This document shows, one piece after another, positions 13,617 to 24,967 of a stretch of DNA of 64,000 bases. Positions within the stretch are counted from its first letter, which is position 1. Every line of letters starts with the position of its first letter. The notes beneath the pieces were generated by a model that saw nothing but the letters and a program-made list of their open reading frames with translations, was not told the DNA's origin and searched no databases. The DNA comes from Lanius collurio (taxonomy: Eukaryota; Chordata; Aves; Passeriformes; Laniidae): the NCBI GenBank assembly GCA_020086605.1, contig JACBWW010000003.1, forward strand, positions 51,466,251-51,530,250. Direction: 5' to 3'. The translations under genes were made by a program, and so were the position numbers.

Positions 13617-13725
13617 TGTGCTGGTTTGGGCTGGGATAGGTTAATTTCCTTCATGGTGGTTTGTGTGGGGCTCTGTTTTGGATTTGTGCTAAAACCAGTG
13701 TTGACAATACAGGAATGTTTTAGTC
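13617..13725 (+). mobile_element. ERVL-type LTR, 5' fragment
   Basis: About 109 bp match the start of the LTR family also seen at 34119-35096: the TGTGCTGGTT start, then GGGATAGG-TTAATTT, CTGTTTTGGATTTGTGCT and CAATACAGGAATGTTTT. Similarity is lost after about 13725, at AGTCCCTGC. Confidence 0.85.
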
Positions 13726-15632
13726 CCTGCTTGGAGGTATGTTGTATGTGTGCCTTTCTCTGAGCTTGTCTGCTGGGTGGGACCTGCACTGCAAATACCT
13801 TTACTCCTGGATGAACCCCTCATACTTTCAGGGAAACTTATCACAAAGATTACAAGAGGAAACTTTTTTTTTTCCCCTGAATCTGTTTCAGAGCTGATGC
13901 TCATTAGCATTAACACAAGGTGATGTAGCCAAGAGGAGGCTGATTCATTCTTCAGTTTTGCTTGGAAAAAATGTCTCTTGCCGTCTGACAAAGGCAGGTC
14001 ACAGAGCAACAAAATGCAGCAGCAGCAGCAATACAAGACTAATCAGCCCCTGTTTCCCAAAGAGTGGGAACTTGAAGAATGATGACCGACCACAGTGAGA
14101 CTGAAGAGATGCGTGGTTCTCTGGGGTGTTTTTGAAAGTATGACATGTACTGGTGACAAGCATACTTTTTGCCTTCAAAAACTTGCTTTGCTGTGCATCT
14201 CAGCTGGTGATGCGTGAGAAGTGCTGTCGGGCCTGCCCCGTGATTGTACTGCATGCAGAGAGAGCTGGAAAGTGGCGGCTCCTGATGGTGCAGCAAGCCT
14301 GGAGCCCATCCAAGCACAGGCTGTTTTGCATGAGTAAGAACACCTGGGAAATGGAGCCAAAGGAAGTGCAGAGCTTGCTCGCACTGCAGAAGGCCAAGAT
14401 ACAGCTTGTTTTTTGTCACATGGATGCCATGAAATCCAGGATATAAAGTAGAGAAGGAAACCTATTTCTTGAACAAAAATAGTTTTTGGCAACCTAAAGT
14501 CAGAAGACCTGACCAGGAACTTTACTACATTTTACCTACATTTGATGACAGCAGATCATGAAATAGGGAGCTTGAGATGTGCTAAGGATACCATCACCCA
14601 TCAGTAGCTTGCCAGAGTCCATATGGTTGTGACCAGTGAATCCAGCCCTCCACTGACTGGGTGAGCACCTACTGTGTGGGTGGACTTTGAACATGCCACT
14701 GGTGATGTCAATCTAGTCACTTTAAAAATGGGTGTTTACCTCCAGGAAAGAAAATAACCACAGCTGACATTAGCAAGCTTCCATTTGGAAATTTAATTGA
14801 GAAAAGTGCCAAATCAGCCCAGATACTGAAAAATCTACAAGAGATGACCAGTGGTTGTCAGTGTGATGCAGTTAGTGAGAATATTCTTTACTCTCTGGGA
14901 GTGTGCATTAAGGTTGCTAAATTTTAAAGTAATTCTGCAGGCACTGAGTGAAGATTAGGTTCTCATTGATAATGCTGATATGGGTGGGGAGGTGGCTGGC
15001 AAGGTGGTCACCTGACACTGAAGAGCATCTGCTTCTCTGTAAGAGTCCCTGTGCACCTGTAAGATATCTTCAAAGAAGGAGTGAAGGTTCTAGTTTTTAT
15101 GCACCCACCTGAAACCACTTGAGAATCTTGCTGTGATGAAATTACTGATATTTTTCAGATAAAAAGGATTATTTTTTATTCTTTTTCTTTCGTTTAATAA
15201 AAGTAAATAAAACAATCTTCTAGCACATACATGGTAATATGTTTTCAAAACAGGTTCAGTAAGTGAAAAAAGCAATCAAACTATGACTATTCAGTTAAAG
15301 AATGACAACATTTTGATGCAGGCTGAGTGTAACAAGATGGTCCCTTGCCTGTACCCAAACACAGATCTGATACATCAGCAAGTATAGTGAGGCTAGAGAT
15401 TAATTCCTTTGCCATGAGTGGCCACTATCGAAAGGGCTTTGAGAAAAAAAGAAAGTCTTTTAGCAGCAAGGATTTCAAACATCTTGGAATTTATGAGCTA
15501 AAACATATGCTTTGGAAATTAAGTCCTAGCCAGTGTATTTTAAGGCCATTTTTTGCTCTCTGCAGAAGGCCATACAAGGCAAATTAATTCTGACATAGCA
15601 CATCCTGAAACAATTAGTTATAGCTGTACTAA
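13726..15632. other. Unidentified segment inside the LTR composite
   Basis: About 1.9 kb is enclosed by the LTR pieces and differs in composition from the surroundings: 13990-14450 is richer in G+C. A 97-codon plus-strand frame at 14153-14446 and an ATG-less 73-codon frame at 14706-14924 are open. Neither matches a retroviral or host protein that I recognise. It may be degraded ERV internal sequence, captured host sequence, or older genomic DNA brought in by rearrangement. Confidence 0.5.
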
Positions 15633-15660
15633 TTGCATTCCCATACTATAGGGAATGCAA
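15633..15660. repeat. Perfect short palindrome (10-bp arms, 8-nt loop)
   Basis: TTGCATTCCC at 15633-15642 and GGGAATGCAA at 15651-15660 are exact reverse complements around the loop ATACTATA. It sits at the upstream edge of the CR1 piece inside the composite and may mark a fold-back or repair junction. Confidence 0.8.
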
Positions 15661-15669
15661 TCCCATACA

Positions 15670-15945
15670 TTGCACCCCACTATAAAAAAGGATGTAAAGG
15701 TACTTGAACACATCCAAATGAGGGTTACTAAGCTTGTGGAGGGGCTAGAAAATGTCTTCTGGGAAGTGCCTGAGGACACTGGGTTTGCCCAGCTTACAGA
15801 GGACAAGGCTGAAAGGCGACCTTGTTGCTCTCTCCAGCTTCCTGAGGAAGGCAAGTGGAGAGGGAGATGCTGAGCTCTTCCCTTTGGCACCCAGAGACAG
15901 AACACCTGGGAATGTTTCAAAGGAGCTCCAGGGGAGGTTCAGATG
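15670..15945 (+). mobile_element. CR1 LINE 3'-region fragment inside the LTR composite
   Basis: This is the CR1 C-terminal ORF2 and 3' region: the TATAAAAAAGGATG block, the ACACATCCAAATGAGGG block near 15710, the GGTTTGCCCAGCTTACAGAGG block near 15780 and CTCCAGCTTCCTGAGG near 15832. It lacks both ends and the ATTCTATG-type tail, so it looks like a rearranged piece and not a clean insertion. It meets the LTR 3' part at about 15946. Confidence 0.85.
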
Positions 15946-15947
15946 AA

Positions 15948-16457
15948 ACAGTGCTGATAATTCAGGAATGTTTTCATTATGGCTAAGCAGTGCTTACCCA
16001 GCACCAAAGCCTTTTGTGCTTCTCACCCCACCCCATCAGCGAGGAGGCTGAGGGTGCACAAGGACGTGGGAGGAGACACAGCCAGGACAGCTGACCCCAG
16101 CTGGCCAAAAGGGTATTCCATAAAGTACAGCATCATGCTCAGCACATAAAGCTGAAGAAAGAAGGAGGAAGAGTGGGACATTCAGAGTGATGGCATTTGT
16201 CTTACCTAATCACTGTTACTTATGATGGAGCTCTGCTTACCTGGGGATGGCTAAACACCTGCCTGCCCATGGGAAGTGGTGAATTAACTCCTTGCTTTCC
16301 TCGGAGTTTTTTGTAAGGCTTTTGCTTTACCTCTTAAACTGTCTTTGTCTTAGTCGATGGGATTTCTTGCTTTTACCCTTCCAATCCTGTCCCCCACTCT
16401 GCCATGGAGGGAAGAGCTGTGTGGGGCTAAGTTGCCATTTGCAGTTAAACCACAACA
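15948..16457 (+). mobile_element. ERVL-type LTR, 3' fragment
   Basis: About 510 bp correspond to the LTR from its CAGTGCTGATAATTCAGGAA block to its last base. They run parallel to 34620-35096: the GCAGTGCTTACC block, GGAGACACAGCCAGGACAGC, the ATCATGCTCAGCACATAAAG block (TATA-like), AGTGATGGCATTTGTCTT, CTTAAACTGTCTTTGTCTT, and the closing GTTAAACCACAACA. Confidence 0.88.
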
Positions 16458-16462
16458 CCTAT
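16458..16462. repeat. 5-bp target-site duplication, right copy (CCTAT)
   Basis: This is an exact copy of 13612-13616, directly after the LTR terminal CA. Confidence 0.8.
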
Positions 16463-19400
16463 CAAAGTTTTCAGTAAAGCTTGTTTTAAATTCTTAAATT
16501 GCTCCTAAATTTTCACATAACAGTGTTAGCTATAAAGATTTTTATGTTTCAGCATGTGTCTAAAAATGTTGGAGTTTTACTACAATCAATATTTTTTGGA
16601 ACAATTTATCTGCTGTAACACAACCTGATTGAACTTATTCAATAGGATAAGTTCACAGTCTAGGATTCAGATGATATCTAGGTAAGAATGGTAGCTGGGG
16701 GTTACATTGCTAATTGAGCACAAACAAATATGTTTCAGAAGAGCATACCTTTGTGGTAGAAAGCAAAGTGAGTTCAATAGAGTTTTCTTTAAGTATATAT
16801 TTAATGACACCTCTTTGCTCTGTTCTGGGAGCAAAAATTGGTCGATACGTTCCTTTAACAGAAGTAATGACAGAATTCAGAGAAATCTACTAGTTTCCAG
16901 AAGGCAGAGTAGTTTGTGGTTCCACTGACTTTTAATTAAAAATAAATGTAATATTGTATCAGGTAATGAATGCCAGCAGAGTGTGAGCTTTTGCAGAGTT
17001 TAAGGAACAACATCTAAAATATTAAATAGGCTCCTATTCACTGGTCATTGGAATTGTATAATTGTCTTTATAAGGTAAAACTAGGGAACAGTGTAATAGA
17101 CATATTTTTTCTGAGACCTAACTGTCACAAAATAAAGAAATATTACAGAGGTTAAAGGTAAAATATTACAGAGGTTAAAGGTAAAATATCTGTTCTTTGC
17201 AATTGCTGAGCTTTTTAGAGGGGTTGCAGTTATAGCAATGATCTAATGAAATGTGTGAATTTCTTTAATGAGATGGAGCAATGTTGAAAAACTCTCTTAG
17301 AGAATCTCAGAGAACCACATAATCAAATTAATACTTTTTGTTCTTTTTTTTTTCCTATGTGGGATGGATTCTACCTGCTGATGCTAAAGTGATTATAATA
17401 ACTAGGAATTTTAGAGCTCTTTCATCATTAATACCCTGAGGGAAGAATCATCCTCACTCCTTTCCTAAAAATATCACTCACTGAACAGACCAGTGTTATT
17501 GCGTGAATGGAACCAGAATTCTATTCTGAAGCCTTCAGAATAACAATGTGGGCTTTTTAATGAGCTTTAACAGCTAATTACACAAATTCATTGAAATATG
17601 CCTACAAAACGTTATGGTCTGTAATGGCAAAAGGTTTGCTTCCAGAAGCAGGTGTGTAGCTCAACCTATTGAGGTTTCTGTGAGTACATGTGTAAATATG
17701 TAGCTGCAGGGATACATGTCCTTGAGAGAAGACATTTATTCAAGATCCATTTGATCATTCATCATAAATTACTACTTAGGTCCAAGGATTTTGTTTATTT
17801 TATTTGTTTGTACCCACTTTATTTTAGCACACTGCAACAAGAATTGTAAATGTATCCTTTTTTTAAAAAAAAAACCTGGCACCATGTACCATAGCATGCC
17901 ATCTAACATGCAGAGCAAAGCTCCTTTCTCATCACCTCGTTATGACCTGAGTAGTTTACTTTGTCATCATCTTTCTTGTGTAAGTAAATAAATTATCTTT
18001 GTCTTGCAGAATACAGAGTGAATTTTGCTTGACACAATATATGAAGTTCATAAACTGAAAACAGAGAAAAATACACAAATATTATTTATGGTCATATGTT
18101 TAGTATCTTTCTGTTATTGTGAATTATGTTGTACCTAAAGGCCTCATAAAAATCATACAAATGTTCTTTGTCTTAAAACAGAGTGGGAAACCCCTTCCCC
18201 CGGGTTTTTCTTCCAAAATGACTACAATTGTAGGAGGTAAAGAAATTGTTGCAGGAAACTAAAAACTTAACCAATTTGTAGACTGATAAAGACTTTTTTT
18301 AACTTTTTAAAGTTCAATAAAGAGGTAAGGATGTCGTAGAGCTGTTCAGGGTTAGTTAATAGGAGCAAAAGAAATACCAAAGGAAATTGAAATTGGAGAA
18401 TGCAAACAGAAAAGACCACAAAAAAGCAGAAAATGGAAGCATAAAATGATTGCGTAGTACAGAACAATCTTTACATTCCCTTTCCTTTTTAGAATGCATT
18501 GTTCCATATTATGCATATGAAATGAATTAATTTTAGGTCTAAAGCTGGTAAGTAAATTGCCAGTTCTGAGCTAATAAGAACATTATTATGTCCAATTATG
18601 CTTACAGTTTTTCATATTTTATTTGGACACTAAAATATTGTATTTCTTTCATAAAACATCATCTGTATCTTCAGTAATGTCCTATGGCTTTACACATACA
18701 GGAGATTCAGGGGATTTTTGTTGGGCAGACAACATACTTGCTTTGCTTTGATAAATTTCTCATGTGAATTTTTTTACATAACTAGGTGCTACAAAGCCCA
18801 TACTTTCATCTTTGGAAAGTGTTTAAAAAGAAATAACATCTAAGTTTCCAAGGCCTTTAAGTGCAAAGTACCTCTTCAATGAGAAATTTAATCTCGGAGC
18901 TCAAAGACTTCCTCTTGCAAAGATGATGAATTTTTGTTGCTCAGCTTAAAAATATGAACCACTCATCAAAAATCTGGAATATAAAGTGATCCTTTATGAT
19001 AGTTTGAAGATGCCTTTTGAATATTTTTGGCATCCACTTGATTTATTTTTCTGACTCAGATAAAATACCAACTGACTTATTTTCTTTCTCTGGATAGTAC
19101 AAACACAGAGATTGACAAAGTTAGAGGAAAGAAAATATTAATTAGCATACTGAATATGGGCAGCCCAGGCGTGTGTGTATTTTCTTGGAGTTCATCTTTG
19201 ATGGATCAATATGTTTTATCTGGAAATAATTCTAGATGGGTACCTAATGAATTATCCTCTGGGCTCATAGTACTGTTAGCTGAAGCATGACAGAATACTT
19301 GTAAGAAGAGCATACATTGCATTCTTAAATGACATAAATCATAGAGCCACTAATATGAATTTTTATCAAATAGATGTTTCTTTTTATTAAGGTTTGTTTG

Positions 19401-22400
19401 ACTGAAGAAGTTTACTTCATAATACTTTGCATTTTTTTCCAAAGTTGCCGAATATGGTACAAATTTCACTGAAATAGTTTGAGTCTTTAGATGAAGCTGA
19501 GATGCATCTGATTTCCTTGCACACATTCAACAGGTGAAACTAATTGTCTGATTGTTTACTTTTCTACTTGCATCCATAATTGGTATAGAGCAAGTGTTTG
19601 ATATCAGATACACTAAATTGTACACAAGTATATGCATACATGCATTCTAGTAAAAGGAGACATCCACTTCATAAAAATTCAAGAGGAACATTAATTTTTT
19701 CTTTCTGGAGAGCCAAGAAACTTCCCAAATGGGGATCTCTTCAACCATTGTATTATCTATTTCTTTCCTGCTGGAACATGTTTAATTCAACAGCACTCTT
19801 AAAGGCTCTGTGGAAATACACCTCCTTTCTCTTTTCTTGAAGCCTTACTTAGCCAGATCTTAGAGAGTTTATGAAATCAGTAGACCAACCTGCAGAAAAA
19901 AGAATATCATAAATTATTATTTGTTTAAAGAACTTTAAAACCAGCCAATAACTTTTAAATTAAAAGAAGACCTTCTAGTCCATGAGGATATGATCCATAC
20001 AGCTACTAAGTCTGATGCAACACAGTATAATTGTAGGCACAACCTTTGAATAACTTCTTTCAAAGTTCTTTCAAAATTCAAATAGCAGTACTGTAATTAG
20101 AGGTCCAGAAGCTCTAAGGTTATTAAAAATTTAAGCATGGAACCAGCTACCTCTGCAGTGTCTGTCTGCTAGCAGCCTGTTTTGTGAATTGAATCGATAC
20201 ACAGTCCCTGTATAAAACTTTTAAGTATGCCTATAATTTTATTTTTACTAAGGCTAGCAATTCTGTTAAAAAAATGTTTGTTAACTAAAAGAGAATAAAT
20301 TGTTATGTGAAGAGAAAAAAACCACTCCTGTAATCTGTGCTTGAGGATTATTTGCTTAAACAGCTTGATGTGATTGAATTTATTTTCTGTCTTCTTTCTG
20401 CTGAACAGTTCAGATGTGCAAATTCATACTCCATGTGTTATCGATTAATTATTCCCTGTTCATTGTTATTGCTTCATCTTTGGGTAGTTTGGCTAAGCAA
20501 TTTGTTCTGTCTATAAGGACTATATGAATGACTTTTAAGAAAGGTTATTAATTTGTGCAAATAAAAAGCATAAAAAATGCAAAAGGACTCAATACCATAT
20601 TCTTAATATTAGAATATTAGAAAATTGGTTTTTTCTTTACTACCACCACTCAACTAATACATTTTTGAAATAGTAAAAAATTACTCTAAATACACAGAAA
20701 GTGATAAAAGATTTGAGATGGATTTTTTATTTGTTTAGAAAATATTATCTTTGAAGTTTCATTTTAATTTATTTTTGAATAATTTCTTCCAACCATAAAA
20801 ATTGGTATTTTTGCAGTATATATTGTACTAAAGATTCTATTAGACCTAATAATGCTATTTTTTCTTGGGCATCTCTGTTTTGAAGAAACCTAAAATAAAA
20901 TCTCTTTGACAAATTTCATGACCTATTCCTCAGAGTAACTGTAAATTGTTTTCAGTTACCAGGACTACCAATGCTCCAATATTATAGTTGTTCTCTGTTT
21001 TACAAAATGATTAATTTTTTCATCTGCTAAATATCACTTGTGTTGTATTGAGTAGTCTTGTTCAACTCAATAGGACATGAAAGTATGTGCTCAGCTTTGT
21101 GCTGAAACTAGTGTATGTCATGAATGTCAATGAAATCAATTTATTTGAATGGCATTAGGGATAGACAATTCACTACTTTCCATTTATTCAGAAATAATTT
21201 CAACCCATGGTTTCCAGTTTCTGAAAACATACATCCCTCTAATATCACATAGTTCATGCCTTTCTTGTAGGTCATCAGTCTCTCTATAGAATCCTTAGAG
21301 GTCTGTTACCTTAGTATTTAACGTAAAGATATATGATGACAATATTTAGGTGTGTAGGTGTTTTATATAATAGCACAATTATGTATTTTCTCAGTTCTTT
21401 AAAATATTACAGGATTTTGTAAGGGGGAGAGCTAACATTTTTTGGTTGCTTTATTCGTGTGATGCCTGAAAAAATTTTTAAAACCTCAGTGGATTACAAG
21501 ATTCCTTCTCTAGTGACACTTGTCTTTACATAAATCTCTTGACACTGAGAGGCAAGGCAGTTTTCCAAAGCATCAATTTGTTTTCAAAACTCTGGACTTT
21601 CTTTTAAATAATTTATGTTGTTTATTATAAAACAAATCATGGCTACATCCAGTGTCTAAAGTATAAAATAATCTAAACTTTAAATATTCAATAGAGCTCT
21701 GAAAGCTCCCAAGTTGATACAGTGGCACTCTGATGCTACAGATTTCTATATTGGTCACTGTCCAGAGCAATGGAAAAACATAACTCACATTTTGTTAAGT
21801 TTTCAACTTGCAGACATTCATGTTACATTTCATTGTATCTCAGCACAGCAAGAAAAACTTTCTATCTACAAGTGTTGTACACTTGTTCTTTTTCTCTAGG
21901 AACGTAGGTTTCATGTTTATGCTTTCTTCAGTATGTGCCAGAGTACACTTTCATTAAGTAGATGAATATTTACTGAGGTGGTTGTAAGTATTCAATGTAC
22001 AATGGAAAAAAAGGAACATGGCATTAATGCATTCTCAGACCATTGCCATCATCCTGAGTGGAGATGCAGTCATAATAAACACAGGAGCTTAAGGATTAAC
22101 AAGACCTTTAACTGCCCGAAAGCTGGCTGTAGGAGAGAACAAGTTTTTCTTTGATTAGAGTCTTCAGACAAGCAATTCTCTGAACTCATACATGGCTTGA
22201 TTATCATTAGAACCCTATATTTATGTGCTGTGTGCATTCTTACCACCTTCAATTTACTGTAGAAACTCCTATTTAAATCTATGTAATCTATGTAAAAACA
22301 AAGAAATTAAGATATTCAAGTTGAAGGAATTTCATTGTACTTCATTCAGGAACAATGTAAAATGGCTTAAAAATCCATATTCTGACTTCTTTGTATAAGG

Positions 22401-22896
22401 AATTTAGGAATAAAAATCTGAATATTCTGATTATTGTAAGATCCTGGACTAAAAATAAAAGAAGACTAGAAAATTATATTATTTTAAGAAAAATCTGGCA
22501 AAATGAAAAGTTACTTGGTGTGCCTAGATTGATTAATATCTGTGTTATTTTTATTATGGAATCTGAAAGTTTAGATTGGATTAACTAGATGTAACTGGTA
22601 AAAGTAATGGAAGATATAGTTCCATATAGTTTCACCAGTAACTGCATTCATAATCTGCTTTGAAGGGGAATATAACAAGATCCTGTTAATTCCAAAAGAA
22701 GGAAACCAGGAAAAAGTGAGGACAGGAAAAAAAGTAAATTGTGTGGTCATGTTCCTGTATTTGCTGAAAATCTTGCATTTTAAAAACATGTTGGAAAAAC
22801 TATTCATAGGTGTCTCTCTTTGCTATTGTACTGGGAATCTGTGTTTAGACTGATGTTTGTAGTCAGTATTAAATAACAAATCAAAAGTATGTATTG
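16463..22896. other. Unannotated A+T-rich DNA
   Basis: More than 6 kb show no CR1, LTR or exon that I can support. The only structure seen is the 23-bp tandem duplication at 17138-17183 and several homopolymer runs. Short open frames (for example 16707-16928, 19598-19840 and 22391-22588) have no recognisable features. Confidence 0.6.
17138..17183. repeat. Two exact 23-bp tandem copies
   Basis: The unit AAATATTACAGAGGTTAAAG plus GTA occurs at 17138-17160 and again, identical, at 17161-17183, followed by the start of a third unit. The lack of divergence points to a recent duplication. Confidence 0.95.
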
Positions 22897-22901
22897 ATGA
22901 T
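22897..22901. repeat. Target-site duplication, left copy (ATGAT)
   Basis: It directly precedes the TG start of the LTR at 22902. The same bases follow its CA end at 23434-23438. Confidence 0.75.
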
Positions 22902-23433
22902 TGTACTGGTTTTAAAAATTGACTGAAGAAAAGTTAAGACTGCTCAAGCCTCACCCCTGAGGGGAAACCAAAGTAAACAAGACTGTGAGAGGTTAAAAAT
23001 GTTAGTCACAATTTCACTGAAACAAAACTCACAAACAATACAGAGGAAAATGGTTTACCCACAAAACCACCAAAGGCTAAACCCCACCTGGCACCCCACC
23101 TCTCAGGCAAAACCAGAATTGCCGGGTGGCCGGGAGATCAGAGAAGGCTTTTTTTTTCTGAAGGGATTTCCTCAGCCGAGGTGCTGGTGTGAGCCCCAGC
23201 GCAGCAGTGGCCAGGGGAGGCACCGCAGTGTCCGAGTGGGCAGGGCTCCCCCAGCACCACGGCGGGGTCCAGCCCCCTCTCCTCGACCCCCGCCAGCCAA
23301 GAACGGCCACCCTTCTGCTTCTGCCCGCTGCCCTGCAGAGACAGCCCGTGGGAAATGTACAGCGGTGTGGAATCACACTTTGGTCACCCCCACACAGTGC
23401 TAAACTTTGCCTCCTCTCCCTCTGACCAGGACA
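22902..23433. mobile_element. Solo LTR of an endogenous retrovirus, 532 bp
   Basis: The element starts TGTACTGGTT and ends GACCAGGACA; these are imperfect inverted ends and begin and end with TG and CA. ATGAT is duplicated exactly on both sides. The right half (23070-23430) is strongly G+C-rich with many CpG, unlike the flanks, which suggests transfer of foreign base composition. No internal retroviral sequence remains, so it is a solo LTR from LTR-LTR recombination. I could not place a TATA box or a poly(A) signal with confidence, so orientation and family are open. Short frames within it (such as 22999-23403) are not taken as genes. Confidence 0.75.
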
Positions 23434-23438
23434 ATGAT
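23434..23438. repeat. Target-site duplication, right copy (ATGAT)
   Basis: Exact partner of 22897-22901. Confidence 0.75.
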
Positions 23439-24967
23439 GAAGATAACTGAAGGTGTAATCTCAAACGCAGATTTGAAGAATGAATTTAAAAACATTTCTG
23501 AAAGTGATTTCCTTCACTGAAACTGATGCTATTGTGGTAATTACATGTATCACAAGGCAGTCTTCGAAGAAACTGCAAATAATTTATAAATGTCTTAATG
23601 TACAGAAAGTTCCAGTGAGTTTTTGGATTTGTGGGTTTTTTTTAATCTGCTAGAGACGGGCATAAAAGGAATCAGAGCTTGAAATTATAAAACCTTGTGT
23701 AATTAGAAATAAAAGGTACATTTTTTTCTGAAAGGAAGATGTAATTCAATCAAGTAGAGAATGGTGTGGAGTCCCAGTCCTCACTTGGCAAATTTACTAA
23801 AAGGTGAGGTGGGTGCATGGAAGAAATGCAACAACATTCTCAGTAGGTTAAAAACCCAAACTTTACTGGCTAACTTCAGAAGATCAGAAATTTGGCAAAA
23901 CTTAAAAAAAAACCCCATTAAATCAAAATAAAGTATTTCACTTAGAATTGACTTAGTAAACTCTACTCATCCAACCTTAAATTACCCATATTTCAAGAAG
24001 ATGGAATTAGGAGTAGAAAAGAAGAAAAAGAGAAAAAAAAGAGGGAAAAGCAAGATACAGCTGCTGTCTTAGATCCTGGTATAGTTTGAAATCCAAGGAC
24101 AATGGGGATGCAACCACGTGTCTCAGGGCAATGGGTTTTATCTGCTCTGTCCTCTTGTGACCACCCCATCCAGATGGGGCTTCCAGACCTGTGGCCACTC
24201 TGGGCCTCAATGGGGCTGCAGGGGTGGGGTGGGGGCATTGCTTCCCATGTTCCAGGTGTGCCAGTGACTGACAATAGTCCTGGGCTGGACTACAGGCTCC
24301 AGGGGGATGGGGTGTGGAGCAGTGCATGTCCCACTTACACATAGCTTGCACTGCTCCCCCCGACACACATGCTTCAGTTGTTTAGGGCCAATAATCATTT
24401 TCTCCAGTCTCTCAAAAATGGTAATGCTTCCTCTTTCTTACTCTTTGAATAAAGACTGGATTTTTTTGGAAAGAAATGATTTGTCGTTATGCAATCACTG
24501 AGATCAATAAAAATTACCTTTTACAGAAGTCAAGCTGATAGTCTAAGAGCTTTATCAGGATCAATCCAGAGTTACAGCCTTCCAACAAGTCAGCAGACAC
24601 ATGCTACATCAATGCAATGGGCTGTGTCATCTTAACCTTGCCAAAAGATAAGGCAAAATTTATACCTCCATGAAATTACTTTAAAGTAATGCATTTTACT
24701 TCAGAAGATAGGGTGAGCTAAGTGTGCACATATGGTCCATTGTAACTCACCTTATGAACAGTGACTTGTAAAGGTGCTGTAAATCATTAGCTTTTGATTC
24801 TGTGCCCCTATGAACAGGAAATACTCCGTACTTAAACACTTTTACATGGGTAAAAAGGTTTTACAGGGCCTTCCATGGGTAGTAACATTTTTATGAGATC
24901 TAATGGATCTGTAATTCTGATGGGAATAAGTACTTTTTAAAATAGAAATAAAAATCGATTTTAAGCC
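23439..24967. other. Unannotated DNA with a G+C-rich patch
   Basis: 23999-24056 is a purine-rich run of GAAAAAG-like repeats. 24100-24370 is clearly richer in G+C than the surroundings, with GGGGTGGGGTGGGGGCA near 24220, and is followed by an AATAAA at about 24448. This could be an eroded LTR, but I found no matching ends or duplication, so it is left unclassified. Both strands carry overlapping short frames here, as expected from composition. Confidence 0.5.

Larger units (their letters stand above)
13617..16457 (+). mobile_element. ERVL-type LTR composite bounded by a target-site duplication
   Basis: The outer ends are the expected first and last bases of one bird LTR family: TGTGCTGGTTTGGGCTGGGA at 13617 and GTTAAACCACAACA ending at 16457. 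CCTAT flanks both ends, which shows that they came from one integration. Only about 109 bp of the LTR start and about 510 bp of the LTR end remain. Between them lie an unidentified 1.9-kb segment, a short palindrome and a CR1 piece. The two LTR parts overlap by about 30 bp (the CAGTG-to-GATGTTTT stretch). The simplest reading is a provirus whose two LTRs were each partly deleted. The alternative is a solo LTR split by a later rearrangement. No gag, pol or env frame is recognisable. Confidence 0.7.

Noticed and set aside
13690..15980. The 30-bp overlap between the two LTR pieces as a target-site duplication of a 2.2-kb insertion
   Set aside because: Too long for known element duplications and already diverged between copies; two partially deleted LTRs fit better.
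22999..23403. 134-codon Pro/Arg-rich frame
   Set aside because: It lies within a solo LTR bounded by a target-site duplication; G+C-rich sequence yields long frames by chance.
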